Shown: positions 1-5,392, counted from the stretch's first letter. The stretch is 5,392 nt of DNA from Bacteroidota bacterium (GCA_006227095.1 SBFZ01000341.1:1-5392); one strand, 5' to 3'. Notes: generated by a model from the letters alone, not told the origin. Made by a program: numbers and translations.

Positions 1-142
1 TCACAACATTCAGGAAAACAATACCCAAGAACAGCTTCCACCCCTTTACTGATAATAATTCTTCAATCATTGGTCCATGTTATTAAAGGTTGTATAATCA
101 CTATGATGTGGAAGTCTCACAGAACAGCAGACGAATGCCGGT

Positions 143-400
143 TCAGCCTGTAAGATCTCTTGATTCCATTGCCTTTTCAACTTTTATGACAATTCGCCTT
201 TCATCGCCATAATAATATGATTCCCTGATGTTTGAATACCTGATATCAACGCCCATCCCCTTCATCTCCTGAAGGGTCTCAAAGAGCATTGACCGGCTCA
301 GATTCATCTTGTACGCAAACTCTTCCGGTGGACCGGTTGCCTTCATGGCAATAAGCGAGTCCATCCGTTGCAAACGTGCAATGTACTTTGCCAACGACAT
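143..400 (-). CDS. small winged helix-turn-helix DNA-binding protein
   Basis: An 85-residue protein. The segment at about residues 20-48 (ATGPPEEFAYKMNLSRSMLF onwards) has the layout of a helix-turn-helix: a first helix after 'ATGPPEEFA', a turn at 'MNLS', and a recognition helix 'RSMLFETLQEMKGMG'. It is followed by 'VDIRYSNIRESYYYG', which looks like a beta wing. There is no room for a ligand or receiver domain, so it is a stand-alone DNA-binding module of a kind common in Bacteroidota; its target is unknown. I chose the ATG at 400 over the TTG at 430. The TTG lies inside the candidate -7 element (428-435), so it would not be transcribed. The ATG also has an A-rich upstream stretch typical of the phylum, and the residues before it (RCCISKIIN) do not look like a protein N-terminus. 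The gene is divergent from the lipoprotein gene at 654. DNA binding is likely; regulation of that neighbour or of itself is inference. Confidence 0.75.
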   Translation of the reverse strand: MSLAKYIARLQRMDSLIAMKATGPPEEFAYKMNLSRSMLFETLQEMKGMGVDIRYSNIRESYYYGDERRIVIKVEKAMESRDLTG

Positions 401-427
401 GTTTATAATTTTAGAAATGCAGCATCT

Positions 428-458
428 CAAATTTAAGACACATTTTTAATAATGTCAA
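428..458 (-). promoter_or_regulatory. candidate Bacteroidota promoter for the HTH gene
   Basis: Read on the minus strand, TTG (458-456, within GTTGACA) is followed by exactly 20 bp and then TAAATTTG (435-428). This is a full match to the phylum's -7 consensus TAnnTTTG at the usual spacing. Transcription would start near 420-425, giving a leader of about 20-25 nt before the ATG at 400. The consensus is established knowledge; use of this site is inferred. Confidence 0.6.
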
Positions 459-585
459 CCCCCGGGAGAATTTTCTTTAACGATTTCTTTTAAAAACAGC
501 CCTGGAATACACGGTAATCCGCAAGTAAAAACCGATGCGTCACAGCATTATATGAAAACTTACTTCTGTCTCACGGTAAATAAAC

Positions 586-602
586 TTGACTCGAATAGTC
601 AA
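586..602. promoter_or_regulatory. inverted repeat TTGACT-N5-AGTCAA, operator-like
   Basis: TTGACT (586-591) and AGTCAA (597-602) form a perfect 6-bp dyad with a 5-bp spacer (CGAAT). The left arm is also the candidate -33 element of the lipoprotein promoter. The size and placement suit a dimeric regulator. The divergent HTH protein is the obvious candidate binder, but only by position. Confidence 0.45.
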
Positions 603-616
603 AAGGCGTAAATTTA
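586..616 (+). promoter_or_regulatory. candidate Bacteroidota promoter for the lipoprotein gene
   Basis: TTG (586-588, within CTTGACT) is followed by 20 bp and TAAATTTA (609-616), one base off the -7 consensus TAnnTTTG. Its geometry is the same as that of the divergent promoter of the HTH gene. Transcription would start near 620-625, leaving a leader of about 30 nt to the ATG at 654. The -33 element overlaps an inverted repeat, and the leader holds one copy of a direct repeat, so repression or activation at this site is plausible. Confidence 0.5.
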
Positions 617-653
617 TGTAGTGTTACTGGGGTAAACCTAAACTTGACTGCCT

Positions 654-1094
654 ATGAAAAAAGTTGCCGTTCTCAGCTCACTGCTCCTGATGATGCTTCT
701 TGCATGCAACCGGGAGCCCGTAAACCCTGTCGTTGGCGCATGGGATATGATATACGCCAAACAGGTGCAAAATGACTCGGTCGTAGCCACATTCCCGGGC
801 ACCTACCAGGGTAGCCAGGTAAAAATGTGGTGCAATAACTACTGGATGTTCGTGGGTCAATTCTCCCAGGATACAGTGACAGCCGATGGATTCGGAGGTG
901 GATCCTATACCCTGGAAGGTATAGTCTACAAGGAAACAATTAAATACCACTCCAGTGAATCCAATATCGGTAAAACACTGCGTATGAGAATAGTGGTCGC
1001 TAATGACACCCTCATACAGGTATGGCCGGCCGACGAAATGGGCGAGGTTGATAAAAGCAATTATACCAGCGAGAAATACGTCAGGGTAAAATAG
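654..1094 (+). CDS. small lipocalin-like lipoprotein
   Basis: A 146-residue protein with a type II signal peptide: MKK, a hydrophobic stretch of leucines and methionines (4-16), and the lipobox LLAC with the lipidated cysteine at residue 18. The mature part is about 129 residues. It opens with a GAW motif (28-30) and continues as alternating beta strands (around 'KMWCNNYWMFVGQF', 'GFGGGSYTLEGIVYKE' and a C-terminal 'SEKYVRVK'). This matches small lipocalin-like domains found in many Bacteroidota lipoproteins, similar in outline to DUF4488-type proteins. Such domains usually bind small hydrophobic ligands; no ligand can be named here. After the cysteine comes NREP, which is not a clear acidic surface-export signal, so a periplasm-facing position is a little more likely than the cell surface. 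The lipoprotein nature is well supported; the fold is likely; the function is unknown. It converges on the flavodoxin-like gene across 67 bp with no clear terminator hairpin. Confidence 0.85.
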   Translation: MKKVAVLSSLLLMMLLACNREPVNPVVGAWDMIYAKQVQNDSVVATFPGTYQGSQVKMWCNNYWMFVGQFSQDTVTADGFGGGSYTLEGIVYKETIKYHSSESNIGKTLRMRIVVANDTLIQVWPADEMGEVDKSNYTSEKYVRVK

Positions 1095-1161
1095 CTTCCG
1101 ACAGATCCTGTTATTCCGATTTCATCCAACTGGTACCGCGAAAAAGTTCGGGGGTGGTTTG

Positions 1162-1689
1162 TTATTTGGTAAGAAGCTTCAACAGCTTCTCATGCAACTG
1201 CACAGCCCAGGTCTCTGTCTCTGACTGACTGCGGGATTCCCCTTCCCGGAGCAGTCCCAGCAACAGCCGCAGCTTGAACCTCGACCGTTCTCCGGGCTGC
1301 GGCTCATTCTTTCTTTCCTGCTCACCACTGAAGAACCCCTCACTGATGGTATGAACCATGCCGCGCACATGCGAAGTGTACTGCATTATCACCATCCGTG
1401 ACTCAGCCCCCTTTTCCGAACCAAGCGACGGAATAACCGTAAATATTGCAAATGGCTTCCTGTTCAATGCCGACTGGTGGCGCCTGACAAACTCCATCGC
1501 CTCAGGAACCCATCCGCCTGCCTGCTCCTGGCATCCTGCAACAACTGCTGAGAAACCCCTGACCGTGGTCGCCCCGCTCATGGGAAGCAGAGTCACCTCA
1601 GCCCCAAGTCCTGCCAATATCTTCGCAACACGCTCAGCCACACCGGCTGCCGGTCCGGACATCCCCGCATGGGTCACCAGGATCTTCAT
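1162..1689 (-). CDS. flavodoxin-fold protein, HemG-like, with degenerate FMN loops
   Basis: A 175-residue protein. 'MKILVTHAG' is a first beta strand, followed by the helix 'VAERVAKILAGLGAEVTLLP' (17-36). 'GFSAVVAGCQEQAGGWVPEA' (45-64) corresponds to the second FMN loop of HemG-type flavodoxin domains, where 'GSPVYAGRW' is usual. A strand 'PFAIFTVI' and a late 'GFFSG' (118-122) also fit that family. The family includes menaquinone-dependent protoporphyrinogen dehydrogenase and flavodoxin-domain proteins of unknown role. Odd points: the phosphate loop reads HAGMSGPAAG rather than the Ser/Thr-rich form, and the usual flavin-stacking Tyr is replaced (CQEQAGGW), so FMN binding is doubtful. The C-terminal third (125-175) is charged, with a low-complexity patch. 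The ATG at 1689 gives the strand directly at the N-terminus; no Shine-Dalgarno is seen. The family call is fairly sure; the enzyme role is not, so no symbol is given. Confidence 0.7.
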   Translation of the reverse strand: MKILVTHAGMSGPAAGVAERVAKILAGLGAEVTLLPMSGATTVRGFSAVVAGCQEQAGGWVPEAMEFVRRHQSALNRKPFAIFTVIPSLGSEKGAESRMVIMQYTSHVRGMVHTISEGFFSGEQERKNEPQPGERSRFKLRLLLGLLREGESRSQSETETWAVQLHEKLLKLLTK

Positions 1690-1714
1690 TGGTCAGGTAC
1701 AAGGTTTGTTATCT

Positions 1715-1722
1715 CAAAAGTA
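1715..1722 (-). promoter_or_regulatory. candidate -7 element for the flavodoxin-like gene
   Basis: On the minus strand TACTTTTG fits TAnnTTTG exactly and lies 25 bp upstream of the ATG at 1689. I see no good TTTG at the proper distance upstream, so the -33 element is weak or different. Confidence 0.4.
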
Positions 1723-1764
1723 ATAAAAAGCAGGCAATCCTGAACCTGTGAATGCCCCGCCTGA

Positions 1765-1796
1765 TTTCCCTCCTAAGGGATTTCTTACTATTTTTG
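1765..1796 (+). promoter_or_regulatory. candidate promoter for the small membrane protein-mutL cluster
   Basis: TTTC (1765-1768), 20 bp, then TATTTTTG (1789-1796). The -7 element is a full match to TAnnTTTG, and the -33 is one base off TTTG. The start of transcription would be near 1800-1803, leaving a leader of only about 7-10 nt before the ATG at 1810, so translation would begin almost leaderless. Confidence 0.5.
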
Positions 1797-1802
1797 CAAA
1801 AA
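1791..1802. repeat. 12-bp perfect palindrome TTTTTGCAAAAA
   Basis: A perfect 12-bp palindrome that overlaps the last six bases of the -7 element and covers the likely transcription start. It could be an operator half-site, or chance in an AT-rich stretch. Confidence 0.4.
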
Positions 1803-1809
1803 GAGTTTC

Positions 1810-2112
1810 ATGGCAATCCCGAGTTTCTTCAAACAAACCAAACCGCGCGGCTTCAACTATACCCCCCGCTACTATGACCCGGTGAAGGAGGAACTGGAAC
1901 AGCGCCGCCGTGAGTGGCAGAGGGAACGGGAAGCCCGGGAGGGCAAGCCAGCCGGTACCATCAACCAGCCCTACCGCTCAAAGATCATGCGGGGCGACAT
2001 GCGGACACACTTCCACAGAAGACAGGAAAAAGTCAGGAAACAGACAACCATAAGACTGCTGGTCATCATCCTCATTATCGTACTCTTCGTCTACTTCTAC
2101 CTCCGCTTTTAA
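1810..2112 (+). CDS. small protein with one C-terminal membrane helix, upstream of mutL
   Basis: A 100-residue protein of unknown function. It opens with 'MAIPSFFKQTKPRGFNYTPR' then YYD, a motif ('FNYxPRYYD') I recall from short proteins beside mutL in other Bacteroidota, where they are sometimes misnamed riboflavin synthase beta subunit. Residues 25-46 are highly charged and probably helical (many Glu and Arg). Residues 60-81 are basic, and residues 82-98 (RLLVIILIIVLFVYFYL) form one membrane helix that ends two residues before the C-terminus. The positive charge before the helix predicts N-terminus inside the cytoplasm, as in a tail-anchored protein. There is no signal peptide and no catalytic motif. 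The ATG at 1810 lies just after a strong candidate promoter. mutL starts 9 bp after its stop, so the two are probably co-transcribed. The topology is well supported by sequence; a role with MutL or the rhomboids is only a guess from position. Confidence 0.85.
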   Translation: MAIPSFFKQTKPRGFNYTPRYYDPVKEELEQRRREWQREREAREGKPAGTINQPYRSKIMRGDMRTHFHRRQEKVRKQTTIRLLVIILIIVLFVYFYLRF

Positions 2113-2121
2113 CCAAGCCAG

Positions 2122-4035
2122 ATGAGTGATATTATCAAGCTCCTGCCCGACTCCGTCGCCAACCAGATCGCTGCCGGTGAAGTAATCCAGCGTCCTGCCT
2201 CGGTGGTAAAGGAACTGACCGAGAATGCCGTTGACGCGGGAGCCACGGAGATAAGCGTTGTGATACGCGATGCGGGCCGCACACTGGTGCAGGTGATAGA
2301 CAACGGTTGCGGCATGAGCGAGACCGACGCACGACTCTCGTTCGAGAGACACGCCACCTCCAAGATATCCGTTGCTGACGATCTCTTTACCATCACCACC
2401 AAAGGGTTCCGCGGTGAGGCCCTGGCATCCATCGCCGCCGTCTCGATGACCGAGCTGCGCACGCGGCGCGAAGAGGATGAGGCAGGCACACTGGTGGAGA
2501 TAAACAGCTCAAGGGTGACAAGGCAGGAACCCTGCTCCTGCGCTCCAGGATCAGTCTTCAGCGTCAGGAACCTCTTCTATAATGTCCCTGCACGACGCAA
2601 GTTCCTGAAGTCAGATACGACAGAATTCAGGCATATCATAACCGAGTTCCAGAGAGTGGCGCTTGCCCACCCTGAGATTCGTTTCAACCTCACCCACAAT
2701 GACCAGGAGATATACCGGCTTCCTGCGGGAAACCACCGCCAGCGTATTGTGTCTCTCTTTGGAAAGCACTATAACCAGAACCTCGTTGACGTTGAGACAG
2801 AGACAACCATCATCACCCTGAACGGTTATGCGGGCAAGCCCGAAAACGCCCGCCGCTCTGCCGGTGAGCAGTTTTTCTTCGTCAACAACAGGTTCATCAG
2901 GCACCCCTATCTTCACCGTGCGGTGCTGGAGGCCTACCAGGGGATCCTGCCCCCGGATACGCTGCCGGCATACTTCATCTATATGACCGCCGATCCTTCG
3001 ACAATCGACGTCAATATACACCCAACCAAGACCGAGGTCAAGTTCGAGGATGAACGGTCTGTCTGGCAGATCATGCTGGCATCTGTCCGTGAGGCCCTGG
3101 GCCGCTTCAACGTGGTGCCGTCGCTCGACTTCGGGCCGGAGGGTGCGGTAGAGATCCCGGTCATTATGGGCAACACCCCGGCCCCGCCACATCCATCAAT
3201 TGAGGTTGATCACAATTTCAATCCGTTTGACGGAACCGAATACCAGCGGGGGGAGACAAAATGGAAATGGGATGCGGAACGCAACCCGCCACGAAACTGG
3301 GAGTCGTTGTTCACCATCACCACACGCAGCGGTGAAGATGGCAGCAGGGATCCGCGAAGTGGAGATGACGGCAGCGGGCAGGCCGGCGGCGGCAGGGAGG
3401 TCCTCGGACAGGAAGAAGACACACTGGAGACAAAGGGCGAAGGAGGGAGATCCATTGAAGCAGGTACAGCCAGCCAGCGCCGCTTTTTCCAGGTTAAAAA
3501 CAGGTACATAATGTGCCCGGTCATCTCGGGGATCATGATGATTGACCAGCGAAGAGCCCACGAAAGGGTACTGTATGAGAAATATCTCGCCTCACTGGGC
3601 GACGGTCCGCGGCCCGGACAGGTGACGCTCTTCCCGGTGGAGACCGAGCTTAACCCCGGCGATATCGCCATCCTTGAAGAGATAGGTGAACAGCTGAAAA
3701 TGCTCGGTTTTGAGATCAGCGTCGGAACCGACGGCAAGGTGATCATAGCCGGTCATCCGGCCGACAGCAGGAATGCAAGTCCCCTCTCAATGCTCGAGAC
3801 CATCATTGCAGAATATAAGAAGTCGATGACCAATCCATCCGTGGGTGCTAGGGAACGGATAGCGCTCTCCATGGCAAGGGCTTCAGCCATACAGTACGGC
3901 ACACCCCTCACCCACACAGAGATGGAAGAGCTCTTTGACATGCTCTTTGCCTGTGCTCTTCCAAACTACTCTCCCACAGGGAAAACGGTGATGAATATCA
4001 TCACACTTGAAGAGCTTGACCGGAGATTCAGCTGA
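2122..4035 (+). CDS. mutL: DNA mismatch repair protein MutL
   Basis: A 637-residue MutL, normal length. MutL is the ATP-driven matchmaker that links mismatch-bound MutS to later repair steps. The N-terminal GHKL ATPase domain (about 1-330) is complete: 'NQIAAGEVIQRPASVVKEL' with catalytic Glu31, Asn35 for magnesium, DNGCGM (60-65), GFRGEAL (95-101), and the late 'HPTKTEVKF' (300-308). A variable linker (about 335-450) is Gly-, Ser- and charge-rich and includes a 10-residue tandem repeat. The C-terminal dimerisation domain starts at 'RRFFQVKNRYI' (453-463). QVTLFP (500-505) looks like the sliding-clamp binding motif. Oddly, the endonuclease motifs are not canonical: DQRRAHERVLYE (475-486) replaces DQHA-x2-E-x4-E, ARA (585-587) replaces ACH/ACR, and SPTGKT (617-622) replaces CPHGRP. 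Strand nicking by this MutL is therefore doubtful. The ATG at 2122 starts right at the conserved N-terminus, 9 bp after the upstream stop. No mutH or mutS lies in the window. Confidence 0.97.
   Translation: MSDIIKLLPDSVANQIAAGEVIQRPASVVKELTENAVDAGATEISVVIRDAGRTLVQVIDNGCGMSETDARLSFERHATSKISVADDLFTITTKGFRGEALASIAAVSMTELRTRREEDEAGTLVEINSSRVTRQEPCSCAPGSVFSVRNLFYNVPARRKFLKSDTTEFRHIITEFQRVALAHPEIRFNLTHNDQEIYRLPAGNHRQRIVSLFGKHYNQNLVDVETETTIITLNGYAGKPENARRSAGEQFFFVNNRFIRHPYLHRAVLEAYQGILPPDTLPAYFIYMTADPSTIDVNIHPTKTEVKFEDERSVWQIMLASVREALGRFNVVPSLDFGPEGAVEIPVIMGNTPAPPHPSIEVDHNFNPFDGTEYQRGETKWKWDAERNPPRNWESLFTITTRSGEDGSRDPRSGDDGSGQAGGGREVLGQEEDTLETKGEGGRSIEAGTASQRRFFQVKNRYIMCPVISGIMMIDQRRAHERVLYEKYLASLGDGPRPGQVTLFPVETELNPGDIAILEEIGEQLKMLGFEISVGTDGKVIIAGHPADSRNASPLSMLETIIAEYKKSMTNPSVGARERIALSMARASAIQYGTPLTHTEMEELFDMLFACALPNYSPTGKTVMNIITLEELDRRFS
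3325..3384 (+). repeat. in-frame 30-bp tandem repeat in the mutL linker
   Basis: Two adjacent 30-bp units (3325-3354 and 3355-3384) match at 20 of 30 bases and encode RSGEDGSRDP and RSGDDGSGQA (residues 402-421). This looks like an old in-frame duplication in the disordered linker, where length changes are tolerated. Confidence 0.5.
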
Positions 4036-4052
4036 TTTTCGGTCAGAATGGC

Positions 4053-4060
4053 TAAATTTG
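4053..4060 (+). promoter_or_regulatory. candidate internal -7 element for the rhomboid pair
   Basis: TAAATTTG fits TAnnTTTG exactly and lies in the 52-bp gap between the mutL stop (4035) and the rhomboid ATG (4088). Transcription would start about 20 nt before that ATG. The upstream region that should hold the -33 element falls at the end of mutL and has no clear TTTG. Two near-identical 9-mers, CGGTCAGAA (4040-4048) and CGGTCTGAA (4061-4069), flank the element. The rhomboid pair may be expressed partly independently of mutL. Confidence 0.4.
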
Positions 4061-4087
4061 CGGTCTGAAACACGAGAATACAACAAA

Positions 4088-4822
4088 ATGAACAGAATAC
4101 TCTCAGGCACACCCCCGGTGGTAAAAAACCTCATCATCATCAACGTGGTGATGCTGCTTGCGAATGAGCTCCTCAGGATCACCTCCGGTATCAACCTGAA
4201 CGGCATCCTGGGGCTCTACTTCCCGAAGTCGGAATTCTTCCGCTCGTGGCAGGTGGTGACTCATATGTTCATGCACGGCGGCTATCTGCACCTGCTGTTC
4301 AATATGTTCGCCCTCTGGATGTTCGGAAGGATACTTGAACAGGTATGGGGCCCGAAGCGGTTTTTTCTTTACTACATTATCACCGGCCTCGGTGCAGCCT
4401 TTTTCTTCGAGCTGGTACAGTGGATACAGTACAACAAGGTTATGGGAATCCTCTCTCCCGAGCAGTTGCAGTATGTCTATGATATGGGCGGCGATGCTGT
4501 CAGCCAGGGCAAGAACTTCACCGACAGCCAGATGGGGAAACTTAACTCGATTCTGAATGTGCCGGTTGTCGGTGCCTCGGGAGCTGTTTACGGAGTGTTG
4601 CTGGCCTTCGGGGTACTTTTCCCGAACACACAGCTTATGTTCATATTCCCTCCCATACCTGTAAAAGCGAAGTATGTGGTCATCGGATACGCTGCCATCG
4701 AACTTTACCTGGCCATCACCAGTCCCGGCAGCAGCATTGCACATACTGCCCACCTGGGCGGCATGATCTTTGGGTACATTCTGATCAGGTACTGGCGAAA
4801 GACAACCAAAACACTTTACTGA
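4088..4822 (+). CDS. rhomboid family intramembrane serine protease (first of two)
   Basis: A 244-residue rhomboid protease, which cuts membrane helices of other proteins inside the inner membrane. The catalytic features are all present: 'HGGYLHLLFNMF' with the HxxxN motif (His68, Asn72), GASGAVYG with the nucleophile Ser164, and 'AHTAHLGG' with catalytic His222. Six membrane helices can be placed at about 13-31, 66-85, 90-112, 163-181, 195-211 and 220-235. An unusually long loop of about 50 residues, mostly hydrophilic ('SPEQLQYVYDMGGDAVSQG' and onwards), separates helices 3 and 4. The frame is open back to an ATG at 4007 inside mutL, but I chose the ATG at 4088: 'MNRILSGTPPVVKNLIIINV' is a typical Bacteroidota rhomboid N-terminus, and the preceding 27 residues look like read-through of the mutL end. 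It probably belongs to the mutL transcript and may have its own promoter at 4053. Substrates are unknown. Confidence 0.93.
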   Translation: MNRILSGTPPVVKNLIIINVVMLLANELLRITSGINLNGILGLYFPKSEFFRSWQVVTHMFMHGGYLHLLFNMFALWMFGRILEQVWGPKRFFLYYIITGLGAAFFFELVQWIQYNKVMGILSPEQLQYVYDMGGDAVSQGKNFTDSQMGKLNSILNVPVVGASGAVYGVLLAFGVLFPNTQLMFIFPPIPVKAKYVVIGYAAIELYLAITSPGSSIAHTAHLGGMIFGYILIRYWRKTTKTLY

Positions 4823-5392
4823 TGGGTATCTGGGATGAGATAAAGGCATCATTCAGGCATGGCACGGCCCTCACAAGGCTGATGTACATCAACGGTGCCG
4901 TATTCCTGGCGATCAAGATAATTGAGGTCATCGGCGTGCTCACTGCCAGCCCCGGACTGGCACCGGCAGTGATCTCAAACCTGGCCGTACCCGCATCAAT
5001 CAGCACACTGGCGCTTAAGCCCTGGACCATTATCACCTACATGTTCACCCACCAGGGATTCATTCACCTCCTCTTTAACCTGCTGTGGTTGTGGTGGTTC
5101 GGGAAAATATTCCTTTCGTACCTCGATCAGCGCAAGCTGGTATCGGTTTACATCATGGGCGGACTGGCAGGTGCGCTTTTGTATATTGCGATCTTCAATA
5201 TTTTTCCCGCCTTTGCCGGGACGGTGAACGTGTCTGTCGCCATAGGCGCCTCAGCCTCGGTGATGGCACTGGTGATCTCCACGGCTGTCTACCTGCCTGA
5301 CCTCGAGCTGCACCTCCTCTTCTTCGGGAGGGTGAAGCTGAAATACCTGGCACTGATTACTTTTCTGATCACCTCTGTATTCGATTTCTCTG
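4822..5392 (+). CDS. second rhomboid family protein, partial (cut by window end)
   Basis: The frame is open from the ATG at 4822 to the window edge, 190 complete codons with no stop. It starts 'MGIWDEIKASFRHGTALTRL' and enters a first helix at 'MYINGAVFLAIKIIEVIGVL'. 'HQGFIHLLFNLLWLWWFG' carries the rhomboid HxxxN motif (His82, Asn86). 'IGASASVMALVIS' carries the presumed nucleophile Ser144, but the usual GxSG is GASA, with Ala145 in place of Gly. The catalytic His of helix 6 should lie just past the edge, so activity cannot be judged. The ATG overlaps the previous stop by one base (TGATG), pointing to translational coupling with the first rhomboid. A periplasmic loop of about 25 residues after helix 1 (43-66) is longer than in the first rhomboid. 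The two are distant paralogues, not a recent copy. The family is sure; the protease role is likely but unconfirmed. Confidence 0.9.
   Translation, partial: MGIWDEIKASFRHGTALTRLMYINGAVFLAIKIIEVIGVLTASPGLAPAVISNLAVPASISTLALKPWTIITYMFTHQGFIHLLFNLLWLWWFGKIFLSYLDQRKLVSVYIMGGLAGALLYIAIFNIFPAFAGTVNVSVAIGASASVMALVISTAVYLPDLELHLLFFGRVKLKYLALITFLITSVFDFS

Larger units (their letters stand above)
575..649 (+). repeat. imperfect direct repeat flanking the lipoprotein promoter
   Basis: GGTAAA-TAAACTTGACT (575-591) recurs as GGTAAA-CC-TAAACTTGACT (631-649). The 11-bp core TAAACTTGACT is identical in both copies, the starts of the cores are 58 bp apart, and the second copy differs by a 2-bp insert. One copy covers the -33 element and the other ends 4 bp before the lipoprotein ATG at 654, in the presumed leader. 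Confidence 0.6.

Noticed and set aside
1..150. Plus-strand frame open from the window edge to a stop at 151
   Set aside because: The 50 codons give an unremarkable sequence that runs antisense into the HTH gene end. It could be chance, and the upstream part is not visible.
1095..1161. Possible shared terminator between the converging lipoprotein and flavodoxin-like genes
   Set aside because: Only 4-bp stems such as ACAG-ATC-CTGT and CGAA-AAAG-TTCG are present, with no stable hairpin followed by a T run.
1358..1723. 121-residue plus-strand open frame over the flavodoxin-like gene
   Set aside because: The minus-strand product has a clear fold; the plus-strand product has none and has no promoter or start context.
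2611..3192. 193-residue open frame on the minus strand inside mutL
   Set aside because: It is antisense to conserved MutL sequence and shows no recognisable domain.
4007..4087. Upstream in-frame ATG that would extend the first rhomboid by 27 residues into mutL
   Set aside because: The added residues are polar and unlike a rhomboid N-terminus. The ATG at 4088 begins a typical one, and a candidate -7 element lies between the two.
4103..4852. 249-residue open frame on the minus strand opposite the rhomboids
   Set aside because: It is antisense to a well-supported gene. Its product is rich in His, Asp and Val without a recognisable domain, as expected from mirrored GC-rich codons.
1..5392. Defence island, mobile element, CRISPR array or RNA gene
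   Set aside because: No transposase, integrase, repeat-spacer pattern, tRNA-like cloverleaf or riboswitch-like leader was seen on either strand. The genes are mainly housekeeping-type with uniform composition.

Overview
The window looks like ordinary chromosomal sequence from a member of the Bacteroidota, most likely the Bacteroidales. Four things suggest this. Promoter-like sites fit the Bacteroidota consensus (TTG or TTTG about 20 bp before TAnnTTTG). Shine-Dalgarno sequences are missing at the starts. The genes are moderately GC-rich while the gaps are AT-rich. Finally, a short one-TM protein gene, mutL and two rhomboid genes stand in a row, an order I recall from this phylum.

Left part (1-1161): 1-142 holds nothing I can support. 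A small winged helix-turn-helix protein (143-400, minus) is divergent from a small lipocalin-like lipoprotein (654-1094, plus). The 253 bp between their starts holds one good promoter candidate for each gene, both with TTG-N20-TAAATTT(G/A). A TTGAC box recurs three times in this gap, once as a perfect inverted repeat on the lipoprotein -33 element and again in an imperfect direct repeat. This makes the HTH protein a plausible local regulator, but that is inference.

Middle part (1162-1809): a flavodoxin-fold protein of the HemG-like type (1162-1689, minus) converges on the lipoprotein gene. Its FMN loops look degenerate. A 120-bp gap with back-to-back -7 elements separates it from the rightward cluster.

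Right part (1810-5392, plus): a 100-residue protein with one C-terminal membrane helix, then mutL 9 bp later, then a rhomboid intramembrane protease after a 52-bp gap with its own candidate -7 element, then a second rhomboid whose start overlaps the previous stop by one base. The second rhomboid runs off the window after its catalytic serine. The cluster joins DNA mismatch repair to intramembrane proteolysis by position only; I know of no established functional link.

No RNA gene, insertion sequence, CRISPR array or phage-like feature was seen. I did not find a clearly new system. The best leads are the missing endonuclease motifs in MutL, the repeated TTGAC operator-like sites, and the uncharacterised small membrane protein coupled to mutL and the rhomboids.
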